Shown: positions 25,933 to 34,931 of the stretch, in pieces
How the letters are laid out: each line of letters starts with the position of its first letter
Numbering within the stretch: position 1 is the first letter of the stretch
Assembly (NCBI GenBank): GCA_964514215.1
Contig: CAZEPW010000019.1
Location: 1 to 50,120, forward strand
Length of the DNA: 50,120 bases
Direction: 5' to 3'
From: CAYQUC01 sp964514215
Lineage (GTDB): Bacteria; Pseudomonadota; Gammaproteobacteria; UBA6429; Thiohalophilaceae
Translations under genes and position numbers: made by a program
Notes under the pieces: model-generated
Told to the model about the DNA's origin: nothing
The model's database searches: none
Seen by the model: the letters and a program-made list of their open reading frames with translations, nothing else

Positions 25933-26427
25933 ATGCAACATATAATATCTTTGTTAATGGAAAATGAGGCTGGGGCGTTATCTCGCGTTGCCGGATTATT
26001 TTCTGCTCGTGGTTACAATATTGAATCATTAACCGTGGCCGTAACAGAAGATCCAACTTTATCACGGATGACTTTAGTTACTAGTGGTTCAGAAAAAATT
26101 ATTGAACAAATTATTAAGCAATTAAATAAATTAGTTGATGTTGTTAAATTAATTGATCTATCTGAAGGGCCATTCATCGAACGTGAATTAATGTTACTAA
26201 AAGTTAAAGTTTCTGATTTAAAAGTTCGTGATGAAGTTAAGGTGTTAGCTGAGATATTTCGTGCTCGGATTTTGGATGTTACTGATGAAACTTATACTGT
26301 TGAAGTCACCGGTTCGACTGAAAAATTAAATGCTTTTATAGCCGCTTTAAATACCTCGGCAATTTTAGAAACCGTGCGTTCTGGCGCAACTGGTATTATG
26401 CGTGGAGACAAGTGTTTGCATGTCTAA
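25933..26427 (+). CDS. ilvH: Acetolactate synthase small subunit
   Basis: The regulatory subunit, which binds valine for feedback inhibition. The 164 residues carry an N-terminal ACT domain (HIISLLMENEAGALSRVAGLFSARGYNIESLTV) and the C-terminal ALS_ss domain (LMLLKVKV to SGATGIMRG). Its ATG follows directly after the ilvI stop TAG, so the subunits are made together. Confidence 0.96.
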   Translation: MQHIISLLMENEAGALSRVAGLFSARGYNIESLTVAVTEDPTLSRMTLVTSGSEKIIEQIIKQLNKLVDVVKLIDLSEGPFIERELMLLKVKVSDLKVRDEVKVLAEIFRARILDVTDETYTVEVTGSTEKLNAFIAALNTSAILETVRSGATGIMRGDKCLHV

Positions 26428-26518
26428 CTAATATTAATTGATAAACAAATTTAATCTTTATTCACTTTAAATAAATAGAAATAGTTATTATTTCTTAAAC
26501 TAAACAAGGTACGAAAAC

Positions 26519-27535
26519 ATGAATATTTATTACGACAAAGACTGTGATCTTTCAATTATCAAAGGCATGAAAGTAACTATAGTAGGTTATGGTTCACAAG
26601 GTCACGCACACGCTAATAATTTAAAAGAATCGGGTGTTGATGTCACTGTGGGATTACGTAGTGGCTCTGAATCAGCTAAAAAAGCTCAAAATTCAGGTTT
26701 AACGGTTAAGTCTATCGATGATGCCGTTAAAGGTGCTGATGTTGTGATGGTTCTTGCTCCTGATGAACATCAAGCGCGTTTATATCGAAATCATATTGCT
26801 GATAATATCAAAAAAGGTGCTGCATTGGCTTTTGCTCACGGATTTAATATTCATTATGGTCAAATTGAGCCTCGCTCTGATATTGATATCATCATGATTG
26901 CACCGAAAGGCCCAGGACATTTAGTTCGTTCTACTTATACCCAAGGTGGTGGTGTTCCTAGTTTAATCGCAGTAGATAAAGATGCTTCTGGTAACGCTAA
27001 GGCGATTGCACTTTCTTATGCTTCTGCAAATGGTGGTGGTCGTGCCGGTATTATTGAGACTAACTTTAAAGAAGAAACTGAAACGGATTTATTTGGTGAA
27101 CAAGCAGTGCTTTGTGGTGGTACTACAGCATTAGTTCAAGCTGGTTTTGAAGTGTTGGTTGAAGCTGGTTATGCTCCTGAAATGGCTTATTTTGAATGTT
27201 TGCACGAACTAAAATTAATTGTGGATTTAATGTATGAAGGTGGCATTGCTAATATGCGCTATTCAATTTCAAATACCGCAGAATACGGTGATTTAACGCG
27301 TGGCCCGCGTATTGTTACTGAAGAAACGAAAGAAGAAATGCGTTATATCTTGCAAGAAATTCAAAATGGCGAGTTTGCCCGTGAATTTATTTTAGAAAAC
27401 CAAGCAGGAGCCGCAACATTAAAAGCCAAGCGTCGTATTGGACGAGAGCATCAAATTGAAGAAGTTGGTGCTAAATTACGTGGTATGATGCCATGGATTA
27501 GCGCAAACAAAATTGTTGATAAAACTAAAAATTAA
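26519..27535 (+). CDS. ilvC: Ketol-acid reductoisomerase (class I)
   Basis: NADPH- and Mg-dependent second step of valine and isoleucine synthesis. The 338 residues are the short class I form. The nucleotide loop is GYGSQGHAHANNLKESG, and GLRSGSESAKKA in the beta2-alphaB loop suggests NADPH use. AFAHGFNIHYG, the metal site DLFGEQAVLCGG and the knotted C-terminal domain (ELKLIVDLMYEGGI) are intact. A 91-bp gap separates it from ilvH; a strong terminator follows. Confidence 0.97.
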   Translation: MNIYYDKDCDLSIIKGMKVTIVGYGSQGHAHANNLKESGVDVTVGLRSGSESAKKAQNSGLTVKSIDDAVKGADVVMVLAPDEHQARLYRNHIADNIKKGAALAFAHGFNIHYGQIEPRSDIDIIMIAPKGPGHLVRSTYTQGGGVPSLIAVDKDASGNAKAIALSYASANGGGRAGIIETNFKEETETDLFGEQAVLCGGTTALVQAGFEVLVEAGYAPEMAYFECLHELKLIVDLMYEGGIANMRYSISNTAEYGDLTRGPRIVTEETKEEMRYILQEIQNGEFAREFILENQAGAATLKAKRRIGREHQIEEVGAKLRGMMPWISANKIVDKTKN

Positions 27536-27542
27536 TGATTAA

Positions 27543-27573
27543 AACACCGAATAGTTTTTATTCGGTGTTTTTT
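27543..27573 (+). terminator. Rho-independent terminator after ilvC
   Basis: AACACCGAATA (27543-27553), loop GTTTT, TATTCGGTGTT (27559-27569) and T-run: an 11-bp perfect stem. It separates ilvC from the psd-like gene, whose start is only six bases further on. Confidence 0.94.
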
Positions 27574-27578
27574 ATTAT

Positions 27579-28205
27579 ATGTCAGTCTCTCGTCACACAA
27601 TAATTGCACCAGAAGGTTGGCGTTATATCGGCCTGCTTTTTTTTGCATCAGTAGCCACTCAATTATTTTTGCATTCCTGGGCTATTATATTATGGCTATT
27701 ATTTTTCACTAGTCTTTATTTCTTTCGTGATCCTTTGCGTAAAAGTCCAGCTGCACCGTTAGCAATAGTGAGTCCAGTGCATGGCACTGTTATCGACGTT
27801 GCCGTAAAACAGGATTTGCTGCTAAATCGTGAGGCCAATTTTATTCGCATTGCGATGCCGTTTTATACTATTTTTAGTGTGCGCAGTATTACTGAAGGCA
27901 AGGTGATGAACCAGTGGCGACAAATTCAAGATGCTAATAATAAAACGTGCCCATGTTTTGCAATTTGGATTCAAACCGATGAACAGGATGATGTGCTCTT
28001 AGTATTACGTCCAGGGCGGTGGTTTCGGCAAATAACGAGTTATTTCATTACTGGTGAGCGCGTTGGACAGGGGCATCGTATGGGTTACATTTTGTTCGGT
28101 GCTGTTATTGATGTTTTTATTTCAAAATCATCAGCGATTGAAGTCGAAAAAGGCTCAAAAGTTATTGCCGGTACGGATATTTTGGCACAATTGGTACACA
28201 ATTAA
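27579..28205 (+). CDS. Phosphatidylserine decarboxylase homologue lacking the catalytic residues
   Basis: A 208-residue protein clearly homologous to the short Psd proenzyme: N-terminal membrane helices (about 15-48), FFRDPLR at 48-54, then the beta domain. In active enzymes the SPADG Asp, the central His and the Ser of FGS (which becomes the pyruvoyl group) are essential. Here they read SPVHG (H68), IFSVR (F99) and LFGAVIDV (A175), so self-cleavage and pyruvoyl formation should be impossible. It is intact, with no stop or frameshift, and in the conserved ilvC-psd-pssA-leuA position, so it may be a retained pseudoenzyme. The start has no ribosome site and lies just past the ilvC terminator. 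Confidence 0.85.
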   Translation: MSVSRHTIIAPEGWRYIGLLFFASVATQLFLHSWAIILWLLFFTSLYFFRDPLRKSPAAPLAIVSPVHGTVIDVAVKQDLLLNREANFIRIAMPFYTIFSVRSITEGKVMNQWRQIQDANNKTCPCFAIWIQTDEQDDVLLVLRPGRWFRQITSYFITGERVGQGHRMGYILFGAVIDVFISKSSAIEVEKGSKVIAGTDILAQLVHN

Positions 28206-28244
28206 GCTAATATCGATAGGAATAAATAAAAAAATTAAATAATT

Positions 28245-29027
28245 ATGGATAAATCAGACCGAACAAAACGCTACCGACGCGGAATCTATTTACTGCCCAA
28301 CTTGTTTACCACTGCGGCATTATTTTGTGGTTTTTATGCCATTATTGCCGCGATGCAAAATAACTTTATTGTGGCTGCAATCGCAATATTTATTGCGATG
28401 TTACTCGATGGTCTTGATGGCCGTGTCGCAAGATTAACCAATACCCAATCCGATTTTGGCGCTCAATACGATAGTCTCGCCGATTTAATTTCATTTGGGT
28501 TGGCTCCGTCATTGGTAATGTATCAGTGGTCACTGTTAAACATGGGTAAAGCCGGCTGGCTTGTGGCTTTTATTTATGCCGCAACAGCAGCTTTGCGTCT
28601 GGCTCGATTTAATACTCAAGTGGGCACGGCAGATAAAAACTACTTTCAAGGTCTGCCCAGTCCGGCTGCGGCAGCACTGGTCGCGGGTGCGGTGTGGGTA
28701 GGGCAAGATTATTCAGTATCTGGCCGAGTCGTTGATATTGCTGCGATGCTGGTAACGGTAACGTCAGGCTTATTAATGGTCAGTAATATTCGTTATAACA
28801 GCTTTAAAGGTATCGATTTTAAAGGCAAAATTCCATTTTTCTTGTTGTTGATCATTATGTTGGTGATTGTTTTTATCTCTTACGAACCGGCTGTTATATT
28901 ATTTGGAATTTTTATGATTTATGCGATATCAGGGCCGGTCTATACTTTAATTGAATTACGCAAACGTCGGGCAATGCGTCGAGCTTATAAGAAAGCGCGA
29001 AAGTTAAGAAAAGAGAATAAGTCTTAA
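28245..29027 (+). CDS. pssA: CDP-diacylglycerol-serine O-phosphatidyltransferase
   Basis: An inner-membrane enzyme making phosphatidylserine from CDP-diacylglycerol and serine. At 260 residues with about eight membrane helices it is the membrane (type II-like) form. The family signature is complete: D58-G59, A62-R63, G72, D76, D80. The C-terminus is strongly basic (RKRRAMRRAYKKARKLRK), which would bind acidic lipid. It follows the psd-like gene by 39 bp. Confidence 0.93.
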   Translation: MDKSDRTKRYRRGIYLLPNLFTTAALFCGFYAIIAAMQNNFIVAAIAIFIAMLLDGLDGRVARLTNTQSDFGAQYDSLADLISFGLAPSLVMYQWSLLNMGKAGWLVAFIYAATAALRLARFNTQVGTADKNYFQGLPSPAAAALVAGAVWVGQDYSVSGRVVDIAAMLVTVTSGLLMVSNIRYNSFKGIDFKGKIPFFLLLIIMLVIVFISYEPAVILFGIFMIYAISGPVYTLIELRKRRAMRRAYKKARKLRKENKS

Positions 29028-29061
29028 TTTTGATAAGATAATTTTTGCTGGATTAATTACT

Positions 29062-30612
29062 ATGTCAGATAAATTAATAATTTTTGATACAACATTGCGC
29101 GACGGTGAGCAAAGCCCCGGTGCGTCTATGACATTAACCGAGAAGGTGCGTATTGCAAAAGCCCTCGAGCGAATGGGGGTTGATATTATTGAAGCTGGTT
29201 TTCCAATCGCCAGTGTTGGCGATTTTGAGTCAGTTAAAGCGGTTGCCCGTAGTATTAAAGAGAGTACTGTCTGTGGCTTAGCTCGAGCATTAGATAAAGA
29301 TATTGATAGGGTTGGTGAGGCATTGTTTGATACTCCACGTCGACGTATTCATACCTTTATTGCGACGTCACCAATCCACATGAAAATGAAATTACGTATG
29401 CAGCCTGAGCAAGTTATTGAACAGGCAGTTCATGCTGTTAAACATGCGTTGAAATATACTAATGACGTTGAGTTCTCGCCTGAAGATGCCGGACGTTCCG
29501 AAATTGATTTTTTATGCCGAATTTTAGAAGCGGTTATTGACGCAGGAGCCACAACATTAAATATACCCGACACCGTTGGATACAATGTGCCAGAACAGTT
29601 TGGGTCGTTAATTAAAACATTACAATCAAAAATTCCAAATTCAGATAAAGTAATCTTTTCTGTGCATTGCCATAATGATCTTGGTATGGCGGTAGCAAAT
29701 TCTTTGTCGGCTGTTATGAATGGTGCCCGACAAGTTGAATGTACCATTAATGGTCTGGGCGAAAGAGCCGGTAATGCGGCCTTAGAAGAAATTGTGATGG
29801 CAGTGAAAACGCGCAAAGATTTGTTTTCATGTAATGTTGATCATATTAATTCAACTGAAATAGTGCCAACGTCAAGACTGGTATCGGGAATAACCGGTTT
29901 TGCTATTCAACCTAATAAAGCCATTGTTGGTGCAAATGCCTTCGCGCATGAATCTGGAATACATCAGGATGGTGTGCTAAAAAGCCGTGAAACCTACGAA
30001 ATTATGAAAGCCGAAGATGTTGGCTGGAGTACAAATCGTATGGTACTTGGAAAACATTCTGGCCGAAATGCTTTTCGAAGTCGCTTAAAACAACTAGGCG
30101 TTGAATTTGACAGCGAGTTAGAACTTAATGATGCTTTTGGTCGGTTTAAAGATCTAGCGGATAAAAAGCATGAAATATTTGATGATGATCTCCAAGCGTT
30201 AGTAACCGAAACTAAAAATCGTTCGGGAGATGAATATTATCGTTTAGTGTCGTTACACGTTTGCTCCGAAACGGGTGAAACACCCAATGCCAAGATTACC
30301 TTAGAAATTAATAATACCGAAAACAGTGCTAGTGCTCAAGGTGGTGGCCCGGTTCATGCTACTTTTTGTGCTATTGAATCAATGGTAAATAGTGGCACCG
30401 AGCTGTTACTGTATTCTGTTAATAACATTACTACTGGAACAGATTCTCAGGGAGAAGTTACTGTTCGTTTAGAAAAGTCAGGGACTATCGTTAACGGGCA
30501 AGGTTCTGACACCGATATCGTCATTGCATCTGCTAAGGCTTATGTTAATGCGCTTAATAAAATTGCGACACCAATAGAACGCAAACATCCGCAACAAGTA
30601 AAAGAAATTTAA
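29062..30612 (+). CDS. leuA: 2-isopropylmalate synthase
   Basis: First committed step of leucine synthesis: acetyl-CoA plus 2-oxoisovalerate. The 516 residues are the normal length. DTTLRDGEQSPGASM carries the catalytic Arg and a metal Asp; the HxH pair is in FSVHCHNDLGMAVAN, followed by CTINGLGERAGNAALEE. The C-terminal LeuA dimer/regulatory domain (from about 385) binds leucine for feedback inhibition. It lies 34 bp after pssA and directly before the psi/UDG-like gene. Confidence 0.96.
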   Translation: MSDKLIIFDTTLRDGEQSPGASMTLTEKVRIAKALERMGVDIIEAGFPIASVGDFESVKAVARSIKESTVCGLARALDKDIDRVGEALFDTPRRRIHTFIATSPIHMKMKLRMQPEQVIEQAVHAVKHALKYTNDVEFSPEDAGRSEIDFLCRILEAVIDAGATTLNIPDTVGYNVPEQFGSLIKTLQSKIPNSDKVIFSVHCHNDLGMAVANSLSAVMNGARQVECTINGLGERAGNAALEEIVMAVKTRKDLFSCNVDHINSTEIVPTSRLVSGITGFAIQPNKAIVGANAFAHESGIHQDGVLKSRETYEIMKAEDVGWSTNRMVLGKHSGRNAFRSRLKQLGVEFDSELELNDAFGRFKDLADKKHEIFDDDLQALVTETKNRSGDEYYRLVSLHVCSETGETPNAKITLEINNTENSASAQGGGPVHATFCAIESMVNSGTELLLYSVNNITTGTDSQGEVTVRLEKSGTIVNGQGSDTDIVIASAKAYVNALNKIATPIERKHPQQVKEI

Positions 30613-30613
30613 A

Positions 30614-31321
30614 ATGGATAATGATATTCGAAATGAATATTTATCAGCAATGGGGATTGATGTATGGCTTGCGCGAGATACTGTAGATAATATTGTCGAT
30701 CTCGACATACAGTCTGAAATTAAATCAGAGAAAAATATTGATAATACATCAAATGATGTTGTTATTAATAATCTCGATTGGAGTCAACTTTTAACTCAGG
30801 TTGCGCAATGTCAAAACTGTGAGTTACATTTAAACAAAACGAATAACGTTTTTGGTAGCGGTAATCAACAGGCTGATTTATTTGTTATTGGCGCCATACC
30901 AAATGATGCGGAAGATAATGCGGCGAAAGAATTTGTCGGGTTGGAAGGTAAGTTATTAGATAATATGTTATCGGTGTTGGATTTATCACGCAATGATATT
31001 TTTAGTGCGAATCTCTTAAAATGTAAATCACAAACACATCGGCATTTTTCTAATTCTGAATTATCTGCCTGCGTGGCATATCTTGAGCGACAAATTGATT
31101 TAGTGAAACCTAAAGCGGTCATCATCTTTGGAGAACAAATAGCACAGTTTATTTTAAAAACAGATAAATCGATGACAGTATTAACAACTCAAATGCATGA
31201 TTATTCTGAAAAAGATATTTTAGTTGTTGTTATGGATCATCCTGAACAACTATTGTTATCTCCAAAAAATAAACGACAAGCTTGGTTGAGCTTGTTGCAA
31301 GTAAAAACCGTGCTGTCTTAA
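30614..31321 (+). CDS. UDG-fold protein with psi-like N-terminus (HolD-like)
   Basis: A 235-residue protein in the position where E. coli has holD, next to rimI. Residues 6-21 (RNEYLSAMGIDVWLAR) resemble the chi-binding N-terminus of DNA polymerase III psi. A low-complexity linker (22-55) follows. Residues 60-235 have the family 4 uracil-DNA glycosylase fold with four candidate [4Fe-4S] Cys at C66, C69, C137 and C153. The catalytic motif GEAPGxxED is degraded to GAIPNDAED (93-101), while HP at 209-210 is kept. It may be a psi-type replication subunit rather than an active glycosylase. Its ATG is two bases after the leuA stop. Confidence 0.75.
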   Translation: MDNDIRNEYLSAMGIDVWLARDTVDNIVDLDIQSEIKSEKNIDNTSNDVVINNLDWSQLLTQVAQCQNCELHLNKTNNVFGSGNQQADLFVIGAIPNDAEDNAAKEFVGLEGKLLDNMLSVLDLSRNDIFSANLLKCKSQTHRHFSNSELSACVAYLERQIDLVKPKAVIIFGEQIAQFILKTDKSMTVLTTQMHDYSEKDILVVVMDHPEQLLLSPKNKRQAWLSLLQVKTVLS

Positions 31322-31384
31322 TTTAGATGAACGAGAATTGTTTATGAACGAAATACAAAATAAAATGATAAATTTGGTTGTTTT

Positions 31385-31855
31385 ATGAATGCTGTTTTTC
31401 GATTAAATAGTCATACTCTAAGACCCATGACCGAGCTTGATTTAAGTGATGTGATGGATATTGAACTTTGCGTGTACCCCCACCCATGGACGCGAGGTAT
31501 ATTTGCAGATTGTATTAAAGTAGGATACAAATGCTGGGTTCTTGAAGATGCTGGTGAGATTATTGGTTATTCGGTTTTGTCGATTGCCGTTGATGAGGCT
31601 CATTTATTAAATATTAGTATAAAAAGAGAACGTCAGAATCAAGGTCTTGGTCGGCAGTTTATCGAAGAAATGTGTGAACTCGCTAAAAACTCGAGTGCTG
31701 ATACTATTTTGTTAGAGGTTAGGCCGTCTAATTTATCAGCGGTTCATTTATATGGCGGTTTGGGTTTTAATGAAGTTGGAATTCGAAAGAATTATTATCC
31801 TGATAATGGTGGTTTGCGAGAAGATGCACTTATTATGGCAAAGTCACTTTTTTAG
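31385..31855 (+). CDS. rimI: Ribosomal protein S18 N-acetyltransferase
   Basis: A GNAT-fold enzyme that acetylates the N-terminal Ala of S18. The 156 residues include the acetyl-CoA loop QNQGLGR (about 84-90), the typical LEVRPSNLSAVHLYGGLGFNEVGIRKNYYP, and the family start DVMDIELCVYPHPWT. It follows the psi-like gene as in the E. coli holD-rimI pair. A 14-codon ORF (31344-31388) ends over its start codon (TTATGAATG) and may couple translation. Confidence 0.93.
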   Translation: MNAVFRLNSHTLRPMTELDLSDVMDIELCVYPHPWTRGIFADCIKVGYKCWVLEDAGEIIGYSVLSIAVDEAHLLNISIKRERQNQGLGRQFIEEMCELAKNSSADTILLEVRPSNLSAVHLYGGLGFNEVGIRKNYYPDNGGLREDALIMAKSLF

Positions 31856-31868
31856 GTTTACGGTTTAA

Positions 31869-32468
31869 ATGAAAAAAATTAATTCCATAACTTTAATTAT
31901 TATTACGCTGTTAATTAGTAGTTGTGCTAATTTGATTGGCAGTGTTTCTGGTGGGTTTTATACTTCAGTTAATAATGAGTTTAGAGTTAAAACACCTGCG
32001 GTTCCTAAATTAAGTGTGCAAGATGGTGTGTTGAAAGAACGAACGTTTGTCGACTTTTATCAGTCTCGGGGCTACTGGAAAAAACACGGTTTATATAGTA
32101 TTGAGTGGTCTCGTCCTAAGCCTGAAATAACAAGTGATAAAATGTTTTACTTATATAGCAAAAACGTCACGGCGTCATTGGTTCAGAGTAATTTTGGTGC
32201 GCGTGGCACATTCAACGTGGTTGATACCCGCGAACTCAAGGTTAATGATCGCATTGCCTATCAATTTGTGGCTAATGGCGTATTGGATAATACGGATGCC
32301 GTGTGGGTTGGAACATCGATTAAGTTTGAACATCATATTGCTTTAATCTCTATTGTGATACCTTCTGAAAGTTCAAGTAAGACTGAATTACATGGAGCAA
32401 CGGTTCAAACTAAAATTCCATGGAATAAATACAAGTCTTTTTTGAATTCATTTACTCAAATTAAGTGA
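31869..32468 (+). CDS. Putative lipoprotein of unknown function
   Basis: A 199-residue protein with a lipoprotein signal (SITLIIITLLISSC; lipid Cys at about 19). The mature part is a mixed alpha/beta domain (YTSVNNEFRVKTP, FVDFYQSRGYWKKHGLYSIEW, KFEHHIALISIVIP). I do not recognise the family. It lies 13 bp after rimI, so it is probably cotranscribed, and 119 bp before prfC. Confidence 0.75.
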   Translation: MKKINSITLIIITLLISSCANLIGSVSGGFYTSVNNEFRVKTPAVPKLSVQDGVLKERTFVDFYQSRGYWKKHGLYSIEWSRPKPEITSDKMFYLYSKNVTASLVQSNFGARGTFNVVDTRELKVNDRIAYQFVANGVLDNTDAVWVGTSIKFEHHIALISIVIPSESSSKTELHGATVQTKIPWNKYKSFLNSFTQIK

Positions 32469-32587
32469 TAATCAATGCATTAAACATTAAAAATTTTTTA
32501 CTCGATGAGCTGATAATCGTGTGAATGTGATATTATGCTGATATTTTCTGCAGCTCTCTTTAACTAATATTTGAATATTTACTATCT

Positions 32588-34168
32588 ATGTCGAAACTAA
32601 CTACAGAGTCTTCACGTCGTCGTACTTTTGCGATTATTTCGCATCCGGATGCCGGTAAAACGACACTAACTGAAAAGTTATTATTATTTGGTGGTGCTAT
32701 TCAATTAGCGGGCACGGTTAAAGGGCGTAAGGCTGCCCGACATGCAACGTCAGATTGGATGGAACTCGAAAAGCAACGGGGTATCTCAATTACTTCGTCA
32801 GTGATGCAATTCCCTTATAAAGATTATATGGTGAATTTATTAGACACTCCCGGTCATGAGGATTTCTCAGAAGATACCTATCGTACTTTAACCGCGGTTG
32901 ATTCTGCCTTAATGGTAATTGATAGTGCTAAAGGGGTTGAAGGACGAACGATCAAATTGATGGAGGTTTGTCGATTACGTTCAACTCCCATTTTAACATT
33001 TATTAATAAACTTGATCGGGAAGGTCGAGATCCTATTGAGTTACTTGATGAAGTTGAAGATATTCTAAATATTAAATGTGCTCCAATCACCTGGCCAATT
33101 GGGATGGGGAAGCAATTTAAAGGCGTATATCATCTTTATGATAATACCATTCATTTATTTAGCGCGACCCATGGTGGCAAAATTCAACAAGGTGAGATTA
33201 TTGAAGGTTTACATAATCCCAGATTGGATGAGGTCTTAGGAGTTACTGCAAAAGATTTTCGTGACGAAATCGAACTGGTTCAAGGTGCTAGCCATGAATT
33301 TGATCAACAGGCATTTCTTGATGGATTACTCAGCCCGGTGTTGTTTGGTTCGGCCATTAACAATTTCGGCGTTGATGAATTTTTAGATTTTTTTGTTAAA
33401 ACCGCGCCTGAGCCTCAAGCTCGTGCTACAACCACTCGTGAAATTTCGGCTACCGAAGAAAAATTTTCGGGGTTTGTTTTTAAAATTCAAGCCAATATGG
33501 ATCCAGCTCATCGGGATCGAATCGCTTTTTTACGGGTATGCTCAGGGACTTATTCCAAAGGCATGAAACTTAAACATGTGCGTATTGGTAAAGATATTAA
33601 GATTCAAAATGCAATCACGTTTATGGCTAGTGAGCGTGACCATGTTGAAGAAGCGTTTCCGGGAGATATTATTGGGCTGCATAATCATGGCACGATTCAA
33701 ATTGGGGATACGTTTACTCAGGGTGAGTCACTAAAATTTACGGGTATCCCCAATTTTGCGCCGGAGTTATTTCGTCGGGTCGTATTAAAAGATCCTCTCA
33801 GGCTAAAATCCTTGCAAAAAGGACTTGAGCAATTAAGTGAAGAAGGCGCTTCACAAGTTTTCAAGCCACTGAATAATAATGAGCTTATCGTAGGTGCGGT
33901 TGGTGTTTTACAATTTGATGTTGTTGCGTATCGGTTAAAAGATGAATACAACGTTGATTGTATATTTGAAAGTTCCAATATTACTGCTGCTCGCTGGGTT
34001 GAGTCAGAAAACGAAAAAAATCTTGATGAAATGATATCGAAGACATCCATTAATCTGGCCTACGATCATGCCGGTAGTTTAACTTATCTAGCACCGACTA
34101 GAGTTAACTTGGATCTTGCCATCGAGCGCTATCCTAATGTTGATTTTCGGGCTACTCGTGAGCATTAA
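32588..34168 (+). CDS. prfC: Peptide chain release factor 3
   Basis: A GTPase that recycles RF1 and RF2 from the ribosome after termination. The 526 residues are normal. G1 is SHPDAGKTTLTEK, the switch I region is ATSDWMELEKQRGISITSSVMQF, G3 LLDTPGHEDFSEDTYR and G4 NKLDREGRDPIE. The domains II and III that follow are intact through the C-terminal VDFRATREH. The stop codon lies inside its own terminator. Confidence 0.96.
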   Translation: MSKLTTESSRRRTFAIISHPDAGKTTLTEKLLLFGGAIQLAGTVKGRKAARHATSDWMELEKQRGISITSSVMQFPYKDYMVNLLDTPGHEDFSEDTYRTLTAVDSALMVIDSAKGVEGRTIKLMEVCRLRSTPILTFINKLDREGRDPIELLDEVEDILNIKCAPITWPIGMGKQFKGVYHLYDNTIHLFSATHGGKIQQGEIIEGLHNPRLDEVLGVTAKDFRDEIELVQGASHEFDQQAFLDGLLSPVLFGSAINNFGVDEFLDFFVKTAPEPQARATTTREISATEEKFSGFVFKIQANMDPAHRDRIAFLRVCSGTYSKGMKLKHVRIGKDIKIQNAITFMASERDHVEEAFPGDIIGLHNHGTIQIGDTFTQGESLKFTGIPNFAPELFRRVVLKDPLRLKSLQKGLEQLSEEGASQVFKPLNNNELIVGAVGVLQFDVVAYRLKDEYNVDCIFESSNITAARWVESENEKNLDEMISKTSINLAYDHAGSLTYLAPTRVNLDLAIERYPNVDFRATREH

Positions 34169-34191
34169 TAGTTAACATTAATGCTCTTTTT
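34160..34191 (+). terminator. Terminator overlapping the prfC stop
   Basis: GAGCATTAAT (34160-34169), a seven-base loop, ATTAATGCTC (34177-34186) and TTTTT. The prfC stop TAA (34166-34168) is in the left arm. Confidence 0.92.
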
Positions 34192-34213
34192 AACTCGATG
34201 ATAGTTTTCGGTA

Positions 34214-34543
34214 TTATTTTTCGTCAGGTTTTTTAGCCGCAGTATCGGTTGTTTGATTTTCTGTTGCTTTTGGCTTCGATATTTGCCGTGAGGCATATGT
34301 TGAGCTGGATGGAATACCTGAGCGTTCGTTTAAGTCAGTTATCATGTCTTTTGCATGTTCGGTTACCTGCTTTAAGGAGCCGGGTTTTTTACCGACAATC
34401 CGGGAAGTACCGCGTTCAATTATATATTCATGCCAATTTGTACCTGGCAGTCCTTCTGGAGCATCCGTTTTTTCAACACTTATCAGTACATATTTAGATG
34501 AAATTGATGGTGTAGTACTTTTGTTCTCAGTTTGCTCTGGCAT
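34214..34543 (-). CDS. Small hydrophilic protein of unknown function
   Basis: A 109-residue protein with a compact core (YVLISVEKTDAPEGLPGTNWHEYIIERGTSRIVGKKPGSLKQ, about 18-60) followed by a low-complexity Ser/Thr/Lys tail. There is no signal peptide or membrane segment. The core looks like a conserved small gammaproteobacterial family, but I cannot name it. ORFs on the plus strand of the same region lack ribosome sites and look like shadows. It converges on prfC. Confidence 0.6.
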   Translation of the reverse strand: MPEQTENKSTTPSISSKYVLISVEKTDAPEGLPGTNWHEYIIERGTSRIVGKKPGSLKQVTEHAKDMITDLNERSGIPSSSTYASRQISKPKATENQTTDTAAKKPDEK

Positions 34544-34931
34544 TCTTTACTCTCTTTTAATGTCGAAATAAGATTATTTTTAAATAACAGCTATTTTGAA
34601 ATTTATATGGCATGTAAGTGTTTGTAGATGGATATACTAAAAATGGATTAATGTGTTAATCGATCTTTTTAACTGTGGCATTATAAAGACATTTTGAATA
34701 AACAACAATATATAAGGCAAATTATTACGAAGATAATAACTTATTTCGGTACAATTTCATTAAAATAGTCGTAAAGCAATGGAAATGCCAACAAGCCAAT
34801 GCAAGTTAACTTGTTAGTTGATATTAACGTGTTCAAGTTTATAATGAACTCTTGGTAAAACTAGCTGAAATGTCTTGATGAATGGCTATGTGAATTTATT
34901 TGTTGCTTCAGAAATATTGTAGGAATTAATT
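34544..34931. other. 388-bp gap upstream of the PAP2 gene
   Basis: Both neighbouring genes read outward, so the gap holds two start regions. Apart from the promoter at 34818-34845 I see no gene, RNA or repeat. Confidence 0.45.
34818..34845 (+). promoter_or_regulatory. Sigma-70 promoter for the PAP2 gene
   Basis: TTGATA (34818-34823), a 16-base spacer and TATAAT (34840-34845) lie about 85 bases before the start codon. Confidence 0.65.

Noticed and set aside
34249..34571. Plus-strand ORFs opposite the 109-residue gene
   Set aside because: They have no ribosome site and poor composition; the minus-strand frame gives a compact, coherent protein.
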